The notes beneath the pieces were generated by a model. The model was given only the letters and a program-made list of their open reading frames with translations. It was not told where the DNA came from and did no database searches. From positions 2,480,001 through 2,544,000 of the forward strand of contig CP080408.1 of NCBI GenBank assembly GCA_019448215.1: a stretch of DNA of 64,000 nucleotides. Direction: 5' to 3'. The stretch is from Thalassovita mediterranea. GTDB lineage: Bacteria > Pseudomonadota > Alphaproteobacteria > Caulobacterales > Hyphomonadaceae. Both the position numbers and the translations under genes were made by a program. Numbering within the stretch: the stretch's first letter is position 1; every line of letters starts with the position of its first letter. Shown piece after piece: positions 46,930-56,323 of this stretch.

Positions 46930-48045
46930 ATGAATTTCGACTTTTCAGAGGACCAGAAATTTCTCGCGGGCGAGGCGCGTAAATTTCTCAATGCACAGTG
47001 CACCACCGCGCATGTCCGTGAGGTGCTGAACGACGACGACAAGAGCCATCATGAGGGCGTCTGGAACAAGGTCGTCGAGATGGGCTGGATCGGGACGGCA
47101 ATCCCGGAAGAGTATGGCGGGCTTGACCTCGGCATGCTGGAACTTTGCGTGATCGCAGAAGAAATGGGGCGCGCGCTGGCGCCGGTGCCTTTTGCATCGA
47201 CCACCTATTTCTTCGCAGAGGCGCTCAAGGCCGCCGGCTCTGAAGAGCAGAAGAAAGACGTCCTCGAAAAGGTCGTCAGCGGCGAAGTCGTCGGCTGTTA
47301 TGCCGCGAGCGAAGGCCCGGGCAATCCGGAGCCGTCCAAGCTGAAAACCACTTTCGATGGCTCCAAGCTCACCGGCACGAAAATCCCGGTCACCGATGGT
47401 GACATAGCGACCCACGCTGTGGTGCTCGCGAAGGAAGGTTCCGGCGCGAGCCTCGTGCTGGTCGACCTGACCGGTGCAGGCGTCAGCCGCAAGAAGGTCA
47501 GCACGCTGGAGCCGACCCGTAGCCACGCCGAAATCACCTTCGACGGTGCCCCGGCCCAGCGCCTCGGCAAGGCCGGCGAAGGTGAAGATTATCACAACCG
47601 CGTGCTCGACCGCGCAGCTGTCCTGCTGGCGTTCGAACAGCTTGGCGGCGCAGATCGCTGCCTCGAAATGGCGACCGAGTTTGCAAAGGATCGCTACGCC
47701 TTCGGTCGTCCGATTGGCGGCAACCAGGCGATCAAGCACAAGCTTGCCGACATGTATGTGAAGAACCAGGTCGCGCGCTCCAATTGCTATTACGGCGCGT
47801 GGGCGCTTTCGACCGATGCGTCAGAGCTGCCGGAGGCTGCGGCATCATCCCGCCTTGCGGCGAGCGAAGCCTACTGGTTTGCTTCCAAGGAGAATATCCA
47901 GACGCATGGCGGCATGGGTTTCACCTGGGAGGTGGACTGCCACCTCTTCTACCGCCGGGCCAAGCTGCTCGCGGTGCAGGCTGGATCGCCAAAGGTCTGG
48001 AAAGAGAAACTCGTTAGCGCGCTTGAGCGCAAGAATGCTGCCTAG
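46930..48045 (+). CDS. Acyl-CoA dehydrogenase family protein (first of a pair)
   Basis: A 371-residue acyl-CoA dehydrogenase, slightly short for the family. FSEDQKFLAGEARKFL at the start, GYTAIPEEYGG-like GTAIPEEYGGLDLG, and the C-terminal helix THGGMGFTWEVDCHLFYRRAK are typical. The usual catalytic glutamate in the late loop (YEGT region of the medium-chain enzyme) has no counterpart here. With the second dehydrogenase 11 bases downstream, it probably forms a heteromeric enzyme as in sterol side-chain degradation. Confidence 0.9.
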   Translation: MNFDFSEDQKFLAGEARKFLNAQCTTAHVREVLNDDDKSHHEGVWNKVVEMGWIGTAIPEEYGGLDLGMLELCVIAEEMGRALAPVPFASTTYFFAEALKAAGSEEQKKDVLEKVVSGEVVGCYAASEGPGNPEPSKLKTTFDGSKLTGTKIPVTDGDIATHAVVLAKEGSGASLVLVDLTGAGVSRKKVSTLEPTRSHAEITFDGAPAQRLGKAGEGEDYHNRVLDRAAVLLAFEQLGGADRCLEMATEFAKDRYAFGRPIGGNQAIKHKLADMYVKNQVARSNCYYGAWALSTDASELPEAAASSRLAASEAYWFASKENIQTHGGMGFTWEVDCHLFYRRAKLLAVQAGSPKVWKEKLVSALERKNAA

Positions 48046-48056
48046 GAGGACTTAAA

Positions 48057-49259
48057 ATGGACTTCAATGACACAAAAGAAGAAGCCGAATTCCGCGTCGA
48101 GGCGCGCAGCTTCCTTGAAAAACACCTGAAACCGAAAGACGCCAATTCCCCGCGCCGTCCAACGGGCGAGGATTTCCTGAAGCGCGCCAAGGAATGGCAG
48201 AAAACCAAGGCCGAAGGCGGCTTCGCGCAGATTACCTGGCCCAAGGAATGGGGCGGTCGTGGCGGCACGGCCATGCAGCAGGTCATCTGGAACCAGGAAG
48301 AAGCCAAATTCGACGCACCAACCGGTCCGTTCACGATCGGCCTTGGCATGTGCGTGCCGACCGTCATCGCGTTTGGCTCAGATGAGCACAAGAAGCGCTA
48401 TGTCGAAAAGGCGCTGCGCGGCGAGGAAATCTGGTGCCAGCTCTTCTCTGAGCCGGCCGCAGGTTCCGACGTTGCGGGTGTGAAAACCCGTGCCATCAAG
48501 GACGGCGATGAGTGGGTCATCAATGGCCAGAAAGTCTGGACCACGGGTGCGCACTTCTCTGATTACGGCATCGTGCTGACCCGCACCGACCCGAAGGCCC
48601 CAAAACACAAAGGCCTCACCATGTTCATCGTGGACATGCACCAGAAGGGCGTTGAGGCGAAGCCGATCCACCAGGCATCAGGCGGGCGCGAATTCAACGA
48701 AGTCTACTTCACCGATGTTCGCATCCCTGACTCCGACCGTCTCGGGGAGGTCGGCGATGGCTGGAAGGTCGCACTGGTCACGCTGATGAATGAGCGTCTG
48801 GCTGTCGGTGGCTCGCCGGGCCCGGACTGGAAAGAGATCATGGAATATGCCCGCGATACGGGCTCGCTCACCGATCAGGCTTTCCGTGAGAAACTTGCTG
48901 ACTGGTATGTTGCCGCACAGGGCTACAGCCTGACCAAGTTCCGCACGCAGACAGCGCTGTCGCGCGGTGATACGCCGGGGCCTGAAAACTCCATCGGCAA
49001 GATCATCACGGCGAACCAGCTTCAGGACATCTGTAACTCGGCCATCGAGATGCAGGACCATTACGGCATCATGAATGATACCGACACGATGCCTGCGAAT
49101 GCGCTGTTCCAGCAGAGCTTCATGTGGGCGCCGGGCCTTCGCATTGCGGGCGGTACCGACGAGATTCTGAAAAACATCATCGCCGAACGCGTTCTGGGCC
49201 TGCCTCAGGATGTTCGTGTGGACAAGAAAGTACCGTTCGACGAATTGAAACAGGGCTAA
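48057..49259 (+). CDS. Acyl-CoA dehydrogenase (second of a pair)
   Basis: A 400-residue FAD-dependent acyl-CoA dehydrogenase. The FAD/substrate segment WCQLFSEPAAGSDVAGVKTRA and WVINGQKVWTTGA are intact, and the family end motif reads RIAGGTDEILKNIIAERVLGLP. At the position where the medium-chain enzyme has its catalytic Glu (YEGT) this protein has AGGT. Co-transcribed with the preceding dehydrogenase; together they would introduce a double bond into an acyl-CoA. Confidence 0.93.
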   Translation: MDFNDTKEEAEFRVEARSFLEKHLKPKDANSPRRPTGEDFLKRAKEWQKTKAEGGFAQITWPKEWGGRGGTAMQQVIWNQEEAKFDAPTGPFTIGLGMCVPTVIAFGSDEHKKRYVEKALRGEEIWCQLFSEPAAGSDVAGVKTRAIKDGDEWVINGQKVWTTGAHFSDYGIVLTRTDPKAPKHKGLTMFIVDMHQKGVEAKPIHQASGGREFNEVYFTDVRIPDSDRLGEVGDGWKVALVTLMNERLAVGGSPGPDWKEIMEYARDTGSLTDQAFREKLADWYVAAQGYSLTKFRTQTALSRGDTPGPENSIGKIITANQLQDICNSAIEMQDHYGIMNDTDTMPANALFQQSFMWAPGLRIAGGTDEILKNIIAERVLGLPQDVRVDKKVPFDELKQG

Positions 49260-49280
49260 TCAGGTCTCTCCTTGCGATTG

Positions 49281-49307
49281 CGGGCGCAGGTGTTAAGCCT
49301 GCGCCCG
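49281..49307 (+). terminator. GC-rich hairpin after the dehydrogenase pair
   Basis: A 10-bp perfect stem (CGGGCGCAGG with CCTGCGCCCG) and 7-base loop, 21 bases after the stop codon. It lacks a clear T-tract, so it may be a weak terminator or a 3'-end stabiliser. Confidence 0.55.
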
Positions 49308-49332
49308 TTACGCGTTCTAGAGGGGAGTTTTC

Positions 49333-50016
49333 ATGAAACGTCTACTGGCCTGTGCCGCTGCTGCGTTCGCTGTCGGAGCTCCTCTCGTTCAGGCGCAGGA
49401 AGCTGCCCAGCCGCAGCGCGCGCAGGCAGCTTCCCCCAATCCGATGATCATCGCGCTGAAGGGTCTGCAGGTCGCCGTGCTGGCCAATCCGGATGGCGGG
49501 ATTGCCTCGGTCCAGTCCGAAGAGGGCGACCCGGCAATCGTGGTCTTCCTAACCCCCGGCGCCGCGCAGGCGCAGCTTGCCCCGCTAGAAGACCAGTCCA
49601 TGAAGATCCGCATCGTGGATCTCGGCCGTCTGCTGCTCGACTGGAAGGGCGCGATCATCTTTCAGGGCTCGCAAGCTGAAATCGCGAACGCCCGTGAGCT
49701 GACCCCTGAGGTCGGTGACTTCATGGCGCCGGTCTTCTTTGTGACGAGCGGCAGCCTCGAAGTGCAGCTGCAGACTGCTGAAGGCCCGGTGACACCTGTC
49801 ATGACCAGCTATTCCGACGCGCAGGCGCTCTCAGAAAAGCTATCGGGTAGCGACGAAACGGCGAGCGACCCGGTCAACATTATTCCGATCGAGTTTGCGA
49901 CCTTTCTACAGGCGATCGAGGATCATGGTCAGGATGTCGGCTACCGCTTCTTCACCCACCCTGAGACGGTCATCGCCATCAATCAGAGCCAGCGGGCGGC
50001 AGCCGGCGGCCAGTAG
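49333..50016 (+). CDS. Exported protein, possibly Tic22-like
   Basis: A 227-residue protein with a signal peptide (MKRLLACAAAAFAVGAPLVQ, cleavage near AQA). The mature part has alternating strands and helices, with LKGLQVAVLANPDGGIAS, FLTPGAAQAQLAPLE and VGDFMAPVFFVTSGSLEVQ. This pattern recalls the periplasmic Tic22-like fold, but the resemblance is weak. Monocistronic between the acyl-CoA dehydrogenases and the epoxide hydrolase-like gene. Confidence 0.6.
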   Translation: MKRLLACAAAAFAVGAPLVQAQEAAQPQRAQAASPNPMIIALKGLQVAVLANPDGGIASVQSEEGDPAIVVFLTPGAAQAQLAPLEDQSMKIRIVDLGRLLLDWKGAIIFQGSQAEIANARELTPEVGDFMAPVFFVTSGSLEVQLQTAEGPVTPVMTSYSDAQALSEKLSGSDETASDPVNIIPIEFATFLQAIEDHGQDVGYRFFTHPETVIAINQSQRAAAGGQ

Positions 50017-50136
50017 CGGGCAGGCGGGCGGGCTTCCCCGACGCGATCATTGCAGGGCTGCAGGATGGGTGCGAGACTTCGCGCTTCAGACATCCCGTTC
50101 CGTCTGCGATGGCGGTGCTAAAGCAGGAAGCGCGAC

Positions 50137-51105
50137 ATGCCCGAATTTTTCCACGTCGAGACCAATGGAATTAAATTGCGGGCGGCCGCAGAGGGGCCCG
50201 AGGATGGCCCGCTTGTCCTCTTCGTGCACGGCTTTCCGGAGAGCTGGTATTCCTGGCGCCATCAGCTGACGGCTGTCGGCGGGGCAGGGTACCGCGCGGT
50301 TGCGGTCGATGTGCGCGGCTATGGCGGCTCTGACAAGCCAGAGCCGGTCGAAGCCTATGATATGGAAACCATCACGGCGGACATTGCCGGTGTGGCGAAG
50401 GCGCTCCAGCCTGATAGCCCTGCAATTGTGGTCGGTCATGACTGGGGCGCGCCGATCGCGTGGAATTCGGCGCTTCTCTATCCTGACCAGTTCAAGGCCG
50501 TGGCCGGCCTTTCGGTCCCGTATCTTCCGCTGGGCGACAAGCCTGCTATCCAGGTCTTCCGCGAGTTTTTCACCGCGCGCGGCATGTTCTTCTATCAGGT
50601 CTATTTTCAGGATCAGGGCCCGCCGGAGGCAGAGCTCGAGGCGGACCCGGCCGCGACCATACGCAAGTTCTACTATGCCATCTCAGGTGATGCGCCTGAC
50701 GGGACGTGGCCGATCGATAAGAAGCATGGCGACACGCTGCTTCATCGTCTGCCGGAGCCAGACATGCCGCTGCCGTGGCTGAGCGAGGAAGATGTCGCCT
50801 ACTACGACTCCCAGTTTCGCGAATCCGGCTTTCGCGGCCCGCTGAACCGCTATCGCAATCATGAGCGTGACCACGCTTTCCTGACATCGCTGGACGACAG
50901 CAAGATCTACCAGCCGAGCCTGTTCATCGGCGGCACGCGTGATCTCGTCCTGAAGATGTTTCCGGGCGATCCCGTCGAAGCGATGAAGCCTAATCTGCCA
51001 AATCTGAAGGCGGCCCACCTGCTGGAAGGTTGCGGCCACTGGACCCAGCAGGAGCGTCCGGATGAGGTGAACGCGATCCTGCTGGATTGGCTGAAATCAC
51101 TCTGA
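50137..51105 (+). CDS. Alpha/beta hydrolase, epoxide hydrolase-like
   Basis: A 322-residue alpha/beta-hydrolase. The HGFPES oxyanion motif is at residues 31-36 (HGFPESWYSWRHQ), and the nucleophile elbow is GHDWG with Asp102. An aspartate nucleophile fits an epoxide hydrolase or haloalkane dehalogenase, and the HGFPESW motif favours the former. The catalytic histidine lies in EGCGHWTQQERPDEV near the C-terminus. Its last 9 bases overlap the end of the convergent amidohydrolase. Confidence 0.9.
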   Translation: MPEFFHVETNGIKLRAAAEGPEDGPLVLFVHGFPESWYSWRHQLTAVGGAGYRAVAVDVRGYGGSDKPEPVEAYDMETITADIAGVAKALQPDSPAIVVGHDWGAPIAWNSALLYPDQFKAVAGLSVPYLPLGDKPAIQVFREFFTARGMFFYQVYFQDQGPPEAELEADPAATIRKFYYAISGDAPDGTWPIDKKHGDTLLHRLPEPDMPLPWLSEEDVAYYDSQFRESGFRGPLNRYRNHERDHAFLTSLDDSKIYQPSLFIGGTRDLVLKMFPGDPVEAMKPNLPNLKAAHLLEGCGHWTQQERPDEVNAILLDWLKSL

Positions 51106-52473
51106 CGCTGTCTCGCTGAAGAGAGCGAGCGCCGCAGCGGTCATGGAGCTGACGCCGGTCTTGATGGTCGGCGCTGCGTCCGGCGCAAAGAAAGGTGAGT
51201 GGAGCGATGGTAGCGGGTCGCCGCCATTCTGCGCGGCGGCATAGGTGTCCGGATTGATCGCGCCCAGCCAGAAGATCAGGCCGGGGACATCTTCGTCTGT
51301 ACGGCCGTACTGGGAGAAATCCTCACCGCCCATGACCGGCGTCACTTCCATGACATTCTCCTCGCCAATGGCCGCGCGAATCGCGGTCATCGCTTTGTCG
51401 GCGAGGGCAGGGGTGTTGTAGGTCGACGGGGTGTAGTCATTGTCGATGGAGATTTCAGGCTCTGGCGCGCCAAAGGCTTCGGCCTGCGCCTTGGCGATGC
51501 GCGTGATGCCATCAAGCAGAAGCTGGCGTGTCGCATCATCATAGGAGCGGACGGTCAGGAGGAGTTCTGCACCGTCCGAAATGATGTTGTGTTTCGCGCC
51601 CGCGGTGAAAGAGCCGACGGTGACCACGGCAGGTGTCTGCGGGTCGACATTGCGTGAGACGAGGGTCTGGAGCGCCATGACGATGGAGGAGCCGATGACG
51701 ATCGGGTCCTTGGTCGTGTGAGGGTAGGCGCCGTGACCGCCAACGCCTTTGACCAGGATATCGACGCTATCGACATTGGCGAGGGCGTAGCCGGACGAAT
51801 AGGCCACCGTGCCGGCGGGTGAGCTGGCGCTTACGTGAAGCGCCAGATTATAATCCGGCAACGGAAAATCCTGATACAGACCTTCCTCAAGTAGAGCTTT
51901 TGCGCCGAGGCCCAACTCTTCCGCAGGCTGAGCTAGCATGACGAGCGTGCCTGACCAGTCGTCCTTATTCTCAATCAGTTCGCGCGCCGTGCCGACCCAG
52001 CTGGTCATGTGGATGTCGTGGCCGCAGGCGTGCATGACGGGGCTTTCTACGCCGGTCCATGTCGTACTGATCACCTCTGAGGCATAGTCGAGGCCGGTCT
52101 GTTCGGGCACGGGCAGCGCGTCCATATCCGCGCGGATGAGGACGGTTGGGCCCTCACCGTTCTCATAGACGCCAACGACGCCATAGCCGCCGACACCGTC
52201 GCGGACCGTGCCTTCATCGCGCTGAGACTTCGCGCGCGTCCACTCATCGCCAAGCCCTGTGGTAACGGTAAAGCCCAGCGCCTCAAGCTCAGCCGCCATG
52301 ATCGAGGCGGAGGTCGATTCCTTGAAGGAGAGCTCCGGATTGGCGTGCAACCAGGTGTAGAGTTCAACGAGGTCGGTGCCCGGTTCCGGGACTGATTGCT
52401 GCGCAAAGGCTGGCATCGACAGCATCATGCAGAGGGCGGATGCGCAGGCGGTCAGTTTCAGTCTGGAAACCAT
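51097..52473 (-). CDS. M20-family amidohydrolase, exported
   Basis: A 458-residue metal-dependent amidohydrolase of the M20D group (IAA-amino-acid/hippurate hydrolase type). A signal peptide (about residues 1-25, ending PAFA-QQ) predicts a periplasmic location. Metal-binding segments are visible at HACGHDIHM and GGEDFSQYGR, with the intermediate acidic motif PAEELGLGAK. VKGVGGHGAYPH belongs to the dimerisation domain. It would cleave an N-acyl amino acid or similar amide. Confidence 0.93.
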   Translation of the reverse strand: MVSRLKLTACASALCMMLSMPAFAQQSVPEPGTDLVELYTWLHANPELSFKESTSASIMAAELEALGFTVTTGLGDEWTRAKSQRDEGTVRDGVGGYGVVGVYENGEGPTVLIRADMDALPVPEQTGLDYASEVISTTWTGVESPVMHACGHDIHMTSWVGTARELIENKDDWSGTLVMLAQPAEELGLGAKALLEEGLYQDFPLPDYNLALHVSASSPAGTVAYSSGYALANVDSVDILVKGVGGHGAYPHTTKDPIVIGSSIVMALQTLVSRNVDPQTPAVVTVGSFTAGAKHNIISDGAELLLTVRSYDDATRQLLLDGITRIAKAQAEAFGAPEPEISIDNDYTPSTYNTPALADKAMTAIRAAIGEENVMEVTPVMGGEDFSQYGRTDEDVPGLIFWLGAINPDTYAAAQNGGDPLPSLHSPFFAPDAAPTIKTGVSSMTAAALALFSETASE

Positions 52474-52548
52474 GGTCGTGTCCCTTTTCGTTTTCGTGAG
52501 GGAGACACTATCAGACTTTTTCGCCTCGGCCAGAGATGGGCCCGGATA

Positions 52549-53175
52549 TCAGTCCGGGGCTGACGAGTTGTGAATGTGCGGCCTGTAGCCTGCGGCCAGA
52601 GCTGCAAGGGTCGCGCGTGGTGTCAGCACGCTGACGGGCGCCCCGGGAAGGCGGGATGCGGGGCCATAACCTTCGAAGCTCCACGGCAGGCAAGCGTCTT
52701 CGAGCTTCAGCCACGCCTGATCTTGCCAGTCGAACATGGTGCCGTCTGGAAGGCTGGAGGCTTGGGCCTGCGGCGCCGTTACCTTGCCGCGCAGTCGATC
52801 CTGCATATCGCCAACGATCAGCCTGTCGATGTCGGCGACGCGCGCCGTGTCGGTCACTTGTCCGGCCTGCACGAGCGCATCCTTGAACGCGCGCGCATTG
52901 TCCCGTCGGCATTCAAAGCAGGGGCGATGACCGGCTGCGAGCGCCGTTGCCTCATCGAGAAAGAAGAGTTCGGTATACTGGCCAGGCGCCATCAGCTGGC
53001 GTTTACGGCCCTTGAAATCGAGCAGGCAGATAATCCACTGCCTGCTCTTCCAATGGGTGCGCTTCAGCGTGCGGTCTTCCGTGTGGAAGCAGCCGCCACG
53101 ATTGCCCATGAACGTCCCGCGCGCCGATACCGCATGGATTGCGGCATACGGATCGACGCGGTTCTGAAGCGGCAT
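52549..53175 (-). CDS. Conserved unknown with CxxC motif, adjoining metG
   Basis: A 208-residue soluble protein with no recognised domain name. The segment GHRPCFECRRDNARAFKDAL contains a C-x-x-C pair, which is reminiscent of the Ada-type metal-binding motif but too little to assign. FMGNRGGCFHTEDRTLKR and WICLLDFKGRKRQLM are the other distinctive parts, and the C-terminus repeats an ALAAGYRPH motif. The ATG at 53175 lies one base after the metG stop, so the two are probably translationally coupled. Confidence 0.7.
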   Translation of the reverse strand: MPLQNRVDPYAAIHAVSARGTFMGNRGGCFHTEDRTLKRTHWKSRQWIICLLDFKGRKRQLMAPGQYTELFFLDEATALAAGHRPCFECRRDNARAFKDALVQAGQVTDTARVADIDRLIVGDMQDRLRGKVTAPQAQASSLPDGTMFDWQDQAWLKLEDACLPWSFEGYGPASRLPGAPVSVLTPRATLAALAAGYRPHIHNSSAPD

Positions 53176-53176
53176 G

Positions 53177-54919
53177 TCAGCTTTCGCCGCCGAACCGCTC
53201 TGTCCATTCAGCGACCTGATCATCCTCAATCTTGCGGAAGAGGACATCCGGCGGTGAGATTTCGTGGCCGCGCGGCAGGGCATCGAGTAGCGCCGGAATA
53301 TCGGCAAATGCCTCTTCGCTGAGGGTGCGCCGATCTTCCGGAACGCCCAGCGCATCAAGGATCATCGCCGCCGCTTCAGGGATGATGGGCTGGGCAATGA
53401 TGCCGTACAGGGCCGCAAGGTTAAGGCCTGCGCGAACGCCGACGGCGGCCGCATCGACATCATTCTTGTATTTCACCCATGGCTCAGCCTTGGTGAGGTA
53501 TTCATTGCCGGCTGCCCAGATGGCGCGCGTTTCCGCGGCCGCCTTGCGGAAGTCCATATTCTCATAGTGCTGCACCAGTTGTGGCAGGCGGGTCTCAAGC
53601 TCGGCCACCATCCAGCTTTCAGCCTCGCCCGCTTCGCCGCCTTCCGGCACTTTGCCGTCAAACTTGGATGCGCAGTATTTGGTGATCCGGTTGACGAAAT
53701 TGCCGAGCACATTGGCGAGGTCTGAATTGATTGAGGACTGGAAGCCCTCCCATGTAAAGGCCGCGTCCGAGCCTTCCGGCGCATTCGCAGTCAGGTACCA
53801 GCGCCAATAGTCAGCTGGCAGCAGGTCCAGCGCCTGGTCCATGAAGACGCCGCGCTTGTTTGAGGTGGAAAACTTGCCGCCATACCAGGTGACCCAGTTG
53901 AAGGCTTTCAGCCGGTCGACGAGCTTCCATGGCTCCTGCGAGCCGAGAATTGTGACCGGGAAGCCAACCGTGTGGAAGGCGACATTGTCCTTTCCCATGA
54001 ACTGGACATAGTGGACCTCATCAGCGCCCTCATCGGTGCGCCACCAGCGACGCCATGCCTCTGGCTCGCCTTTGGCTTTGGCCCATTCCTCGGTTGCGGC
54101 GATATATTCGATCGGCGCATCGAACCAGACATAGAAGACTTTGGTCTCGAAGCCCTCGCGGATCGAACCGTCAGGGTTGGTGACAGGCACGCCCCATGAG
54201 AGGTCCCGTGTGATGGCGCGGTCGCGCAGGCCTTCGTCGAGCCATTTCAGCGCGATGGAGCGGGCCAGCGGCGGCCAGTCGGTCGAGGCTTCGATCCAGG
54301 CCTGAATACGCTCCTGCATCTGCGACTGCAGCAGGAAAAGATGGCGCGTCTCACGCACTTCGACATTCCGTGAGCCGGAGACAGCAGAGTATGGATTGAT
54401 GAGATCAACCGGGTCGAGCAGGCGTCCGCAATTATCGCACTGGTCGCCGCGCGCTTTCTCGAATTCGCAGTGCGGGCAGGTGCCCTCGACATAGCGGTCA
54501 GGCAGGAAACGCTCATCATCGATCGAATAGACCTGCCGCATGGTGCGCTCTTCGATGAGGCCGTTTGCCTCCAGCACGTGCGCGAAATGCTGGGTGAGCG
54601 CGGCGTTTTCGGCGCTGCAGGAGCGGCCAAAGTGATCATAGGAGAGCAGGAAATCCTCACCCGCTTTTTTCTGGATCTCATGCTGCTCATCGACATACTG
54701 GCGAACCGGCACATTCGCGGCTTGGGCGGCGAGTTCTGCAGGTGTGCCGTGCTCGTCGGTCGCACAGATATAGAGAACGTCATGACCGCGCAGGCGCTGG
54801 AACCGCGAATACACGTCTGCCGGCAGCATGGACCCGGCAAGATTGCCGAGGTGTTTGACCCCGTTGATATAGGGCAGGGCAGAGGTGACCAGAATTCTGC
54901 GGGGGGCGGACTTCGTCAT
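53177..54919 (-). CDS. metG: Methionyl-tRNA synthetase
   Basis: A 580-residue class I aminoacyl-tRNA synthetase charging tRNA-Met. The HIGH-type motif is HLGN (residues 23-26, [11 protein letters not shown]), and the KMSKS-type loop reads [10 protein letters not shown] zinc-binding knuckle [17 protein letters not shown] lies in the connective peptide. The C-terminal anticodon-binding domain is present, but the extra EMAP-II tRNA-binding domain is absent; a CsaA-like protein of that fold is encoded elsewhere in the window. ATG at 54919 preferred; 54934 is an alternative. Confidence 0.96.
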   Translation of the reverse strand: MTKSAPRRILVTSALPYINGVKHLGNLAGSMLPADVYSRFQRLRGHDVLYICATDEHGTPAELAAQAANVPVRQYVDEQHEIQKKAGEDFLLSYDHFGRSCSAENAALTQHFAHVLEANGLIEERTMRQVYSIDDERFLPDRYVEGTCPHCEFEKARGDQCDNCGRLLDPVDLINPYSAVSGSRNVEVRETRHLFLLQSQMQERIQAWIEASTDWPPLARSIALKWLDEGLRDRAITRDLSWGVPVTNPDGSIREGFETKVFYVWFDAPIEYIAATEEWAKAKGEPEAWRRWWRTDEGADEVHYVQFMGKDNVAFHTVGFPVTILGSQEPWKLVDRLKAFNWVTWYGGKFSTSNKRGVFMDQALDLLPADYWRWYLTANAPEGSDAAFTWEGFQSSINSDLANVLGNFVNRITKYCASKFDGKVPEGGEAGEAESWMVAELETRLPQLVQHYENMDFRKAAAETRAIWAAGNEYLTKAEPWVKYKNDVDAAAVGVRAGLNLAALYGIIAQPIIPEAAAMILDALGVPEDRRTLSEEAFADIPALLDALPRGHEISPPDVLFRKIEDDQVAEWTERFGGES

Positions 54920-55027
54920 TATGGCTTCCGTCATTCTCGATTTGGGCGCATCTTCCTCGGCGCCAAGCTGTGAGGGGGCACTCTTAGGCGCGGCGAACAA
55001 AAAATGAAACGGGTTTAGGAGGAAACA

Positions 55028-55489
55028 ATGCCACGTCTTGCAGGCATCAATCTGGTGGGCGTCCTGGTCTCAGCCATCGTCATCTATTTTATAGGCTTTC
55101 TTTGGTACGGGCTGTTCTTTGCCGAAGTTTACATGAATGCGCAGGGCATTTTCATCAATGAAGCGCGCGACGCGATGAACTTCCTGACGGCAAGCGGCAT
55201 CGCGACCGAGCGTCAGGAGGATGCCAATCCAATGTGGATGCTGGGCGGCTTTCTGGTGCCTGTCGTGCTGTCCTTCGGGCTGGCCTGGCTGATGCGCAGA
55301 GGCAGCGTCGCGGGCCTTGGGGCTGCGATATCGTTCGGCCTGAAACTGTCGCTGCTGATCGGCATCCCGCTTATGGCGTATGACTTCTTCTATACGCCCT
55401 GGCATTCGACCGGCGGCTTGCTGGTCGATCTATCGCACACTGTGGTGACCTTCGTCGCCGGGTGCGCGGTACTGTCGAAACTGGACTGA
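55028..55489 (+). CDS. DUF1761 membrane protein
   Basis: A 153-residue inner-membrane protein with four hydrophobic segments ([57 protein letters not shown] and the C-terminal [12 protein letters not shown]). The start with [13 protein letters not shown]-like residues fits DUF1761. The function is unknown. It converges on the OmpA-like gene across a shared terminator. Confidence 0.8.
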   Translation: MPRLAGINLVGVLVSAIVIYFIGFLWYGLFFAEVYMNAQGIFINEARDAMNFLTASGIATERQEDANPMWMLGGFLVPVVLSFGLAWLMRRGSVAGLGAAISFGLKLSLLIGIPLMAYDFFYTPWHSTGGLLVDLSHTVVTFVAGCAVLSKLD

Positions 55490-55495
55490 GGACAA

Positions 55496-55528
55496 GAAAA
55501 GCCCCGGCATGTTCTGCAATGCCGGGGC
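55496..55528. terminator. Terminator between convergent genes
   Basis: A 10-bp perfect stem (55501-55510 with 55519-55528) and 8-base loop. On the minus strand it is followed by TTTTC, so it best serves the minus-strand OmpA-like gene. It may also stop transcription of the DUF1761 gene. Confidence 0.8.
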
Positions 55529-55556
55529 CTATGGCCATGGTTAATGCGCGTTGCGC

Positions 55557-56000
55557 CTAGCTAACCCTGGCCGGAATGGTCTGAAGCTCGATGTCCACCG
55601 TTCGGGACATCACTGAGTTACCGAGATCGGTGTCGATCGCGACGTCGGAGGCGCGGATTCCCTGAGCGAGAAGCTCATTCATCACACTGTTGCGCCGGTC
55701 TTCGGCGAGGCCGACCACGGGTGCCTCGCTTGAGCTGTCGCCCGCAATGGCGGTGGCGTTGAGGCGCTGGACCGAACAGCCTGCCAGCTGCTCGCTGATC
55801 TGACCGATCGCGTCGCGCGCAAAAGGTGTGAGGGTGGCGGTGCCGGGCTCAAAATAGATTTTCAGGCGAACAAGGTCGCAGCCGGACGGCTGCGGAGCAT
55901 AGTAAGGCTCTGACGGCGGCGGGGTGCGCGCCTCGTCTGCAAAGGCGGGACCGGCGGCGAGCGCGAGGCCCATCATGCAGGGCAGGATATGACGTTTCAT
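55557..56000 (-). CDS. Small exported OmpA-like domain protein
   Basis: A 147-residue protein with a signal peptide (MKRHILPCMMGLALAAGPAFA, residue 21). The mature part reads like a shortened OmpA-C domain: VRLKIYFEPGTATLTPFARDAI is the IYFxxxxxxLTPxA start, and GLAEDRRNSVMNELLAQGI corresponds to the LSxxRAxxVxxxLxxxGI helix. The canonical Asp/Arg peptidoglycan-binding positions are only partly kept. The ATG at 56000 is chosen because the longer frame runs antisense across the tRNA gene. Confidence 0.75.
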   Translation of the reverse strand: MKRHILPCMMGLALAAGPAFADEARTPPPSEPYYAPQPSGCDLVRLKIYFEPGTATLTPFARDAIGQISEQLAGCSVQRLNATAIAGDSSSEAPVVGLAEDRRNSVMNELLAQGIRASDVAIDTDLGNSVMSRTVDIELQTIPARVS

Positions 56001-56140
56001 CTCAGTGCTCCTTGCTGTAACACTGATTAGGCAACGCCTTTGCGGTGATTTGGTGCCCAAAAACGTTAAAATCCGGCGCTGCGATGACCTTGCAAAGGAA
56101 TCTTGCCCCGCCCAGCGGCACGGCGTAAAGGGCAGGGGTT

Positions 56141-56216
56141 GCCGGTATAGCTCAGCTGGTAGAGCACCTGATTTGTAATCAGGGGGTCGGGGGTTCAAGT
56201 CCCTCTGCCGGCACCA
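56141..56216 (+). tRNA. tRNA-Thr (anticodon TGT)
   Basis: All arms are visible: acceptor GCCGGTA with TGCCGGC, D-arm GCTCAGCTGGTAGAGC, anticodon stem CCTGA/TCAGG with loop TTTGTAA (anticodon TGT), and T-arm GGGGG-TTCAAGT-CCCTC. The CCA end is genome-encoded. The minus-strand translation RDLNPRPPDYKSGALP is the familiar antisense-tRNA artefact. Confidence 0.97.
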
Positions 56217-56323
56217 CTCTCCAACCCGTGCGTTTGTGTGTGACTGCAGTTCCTGTTGCGAAAACGTCATGTGCGGCGTTTAGGAGGCGCGGTCGACGAA
56301 ATGTATTGCGTGCGGAGGATTTC

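Noticed and set aside
56001-56270. N-terminal extension of the OmpA-like gene with RDLNPRPPDYKSGALP
   Set aside because: This is the classic artefact of translating a tRNA gene on the opposite strand. The true start is the ATG at 56000.
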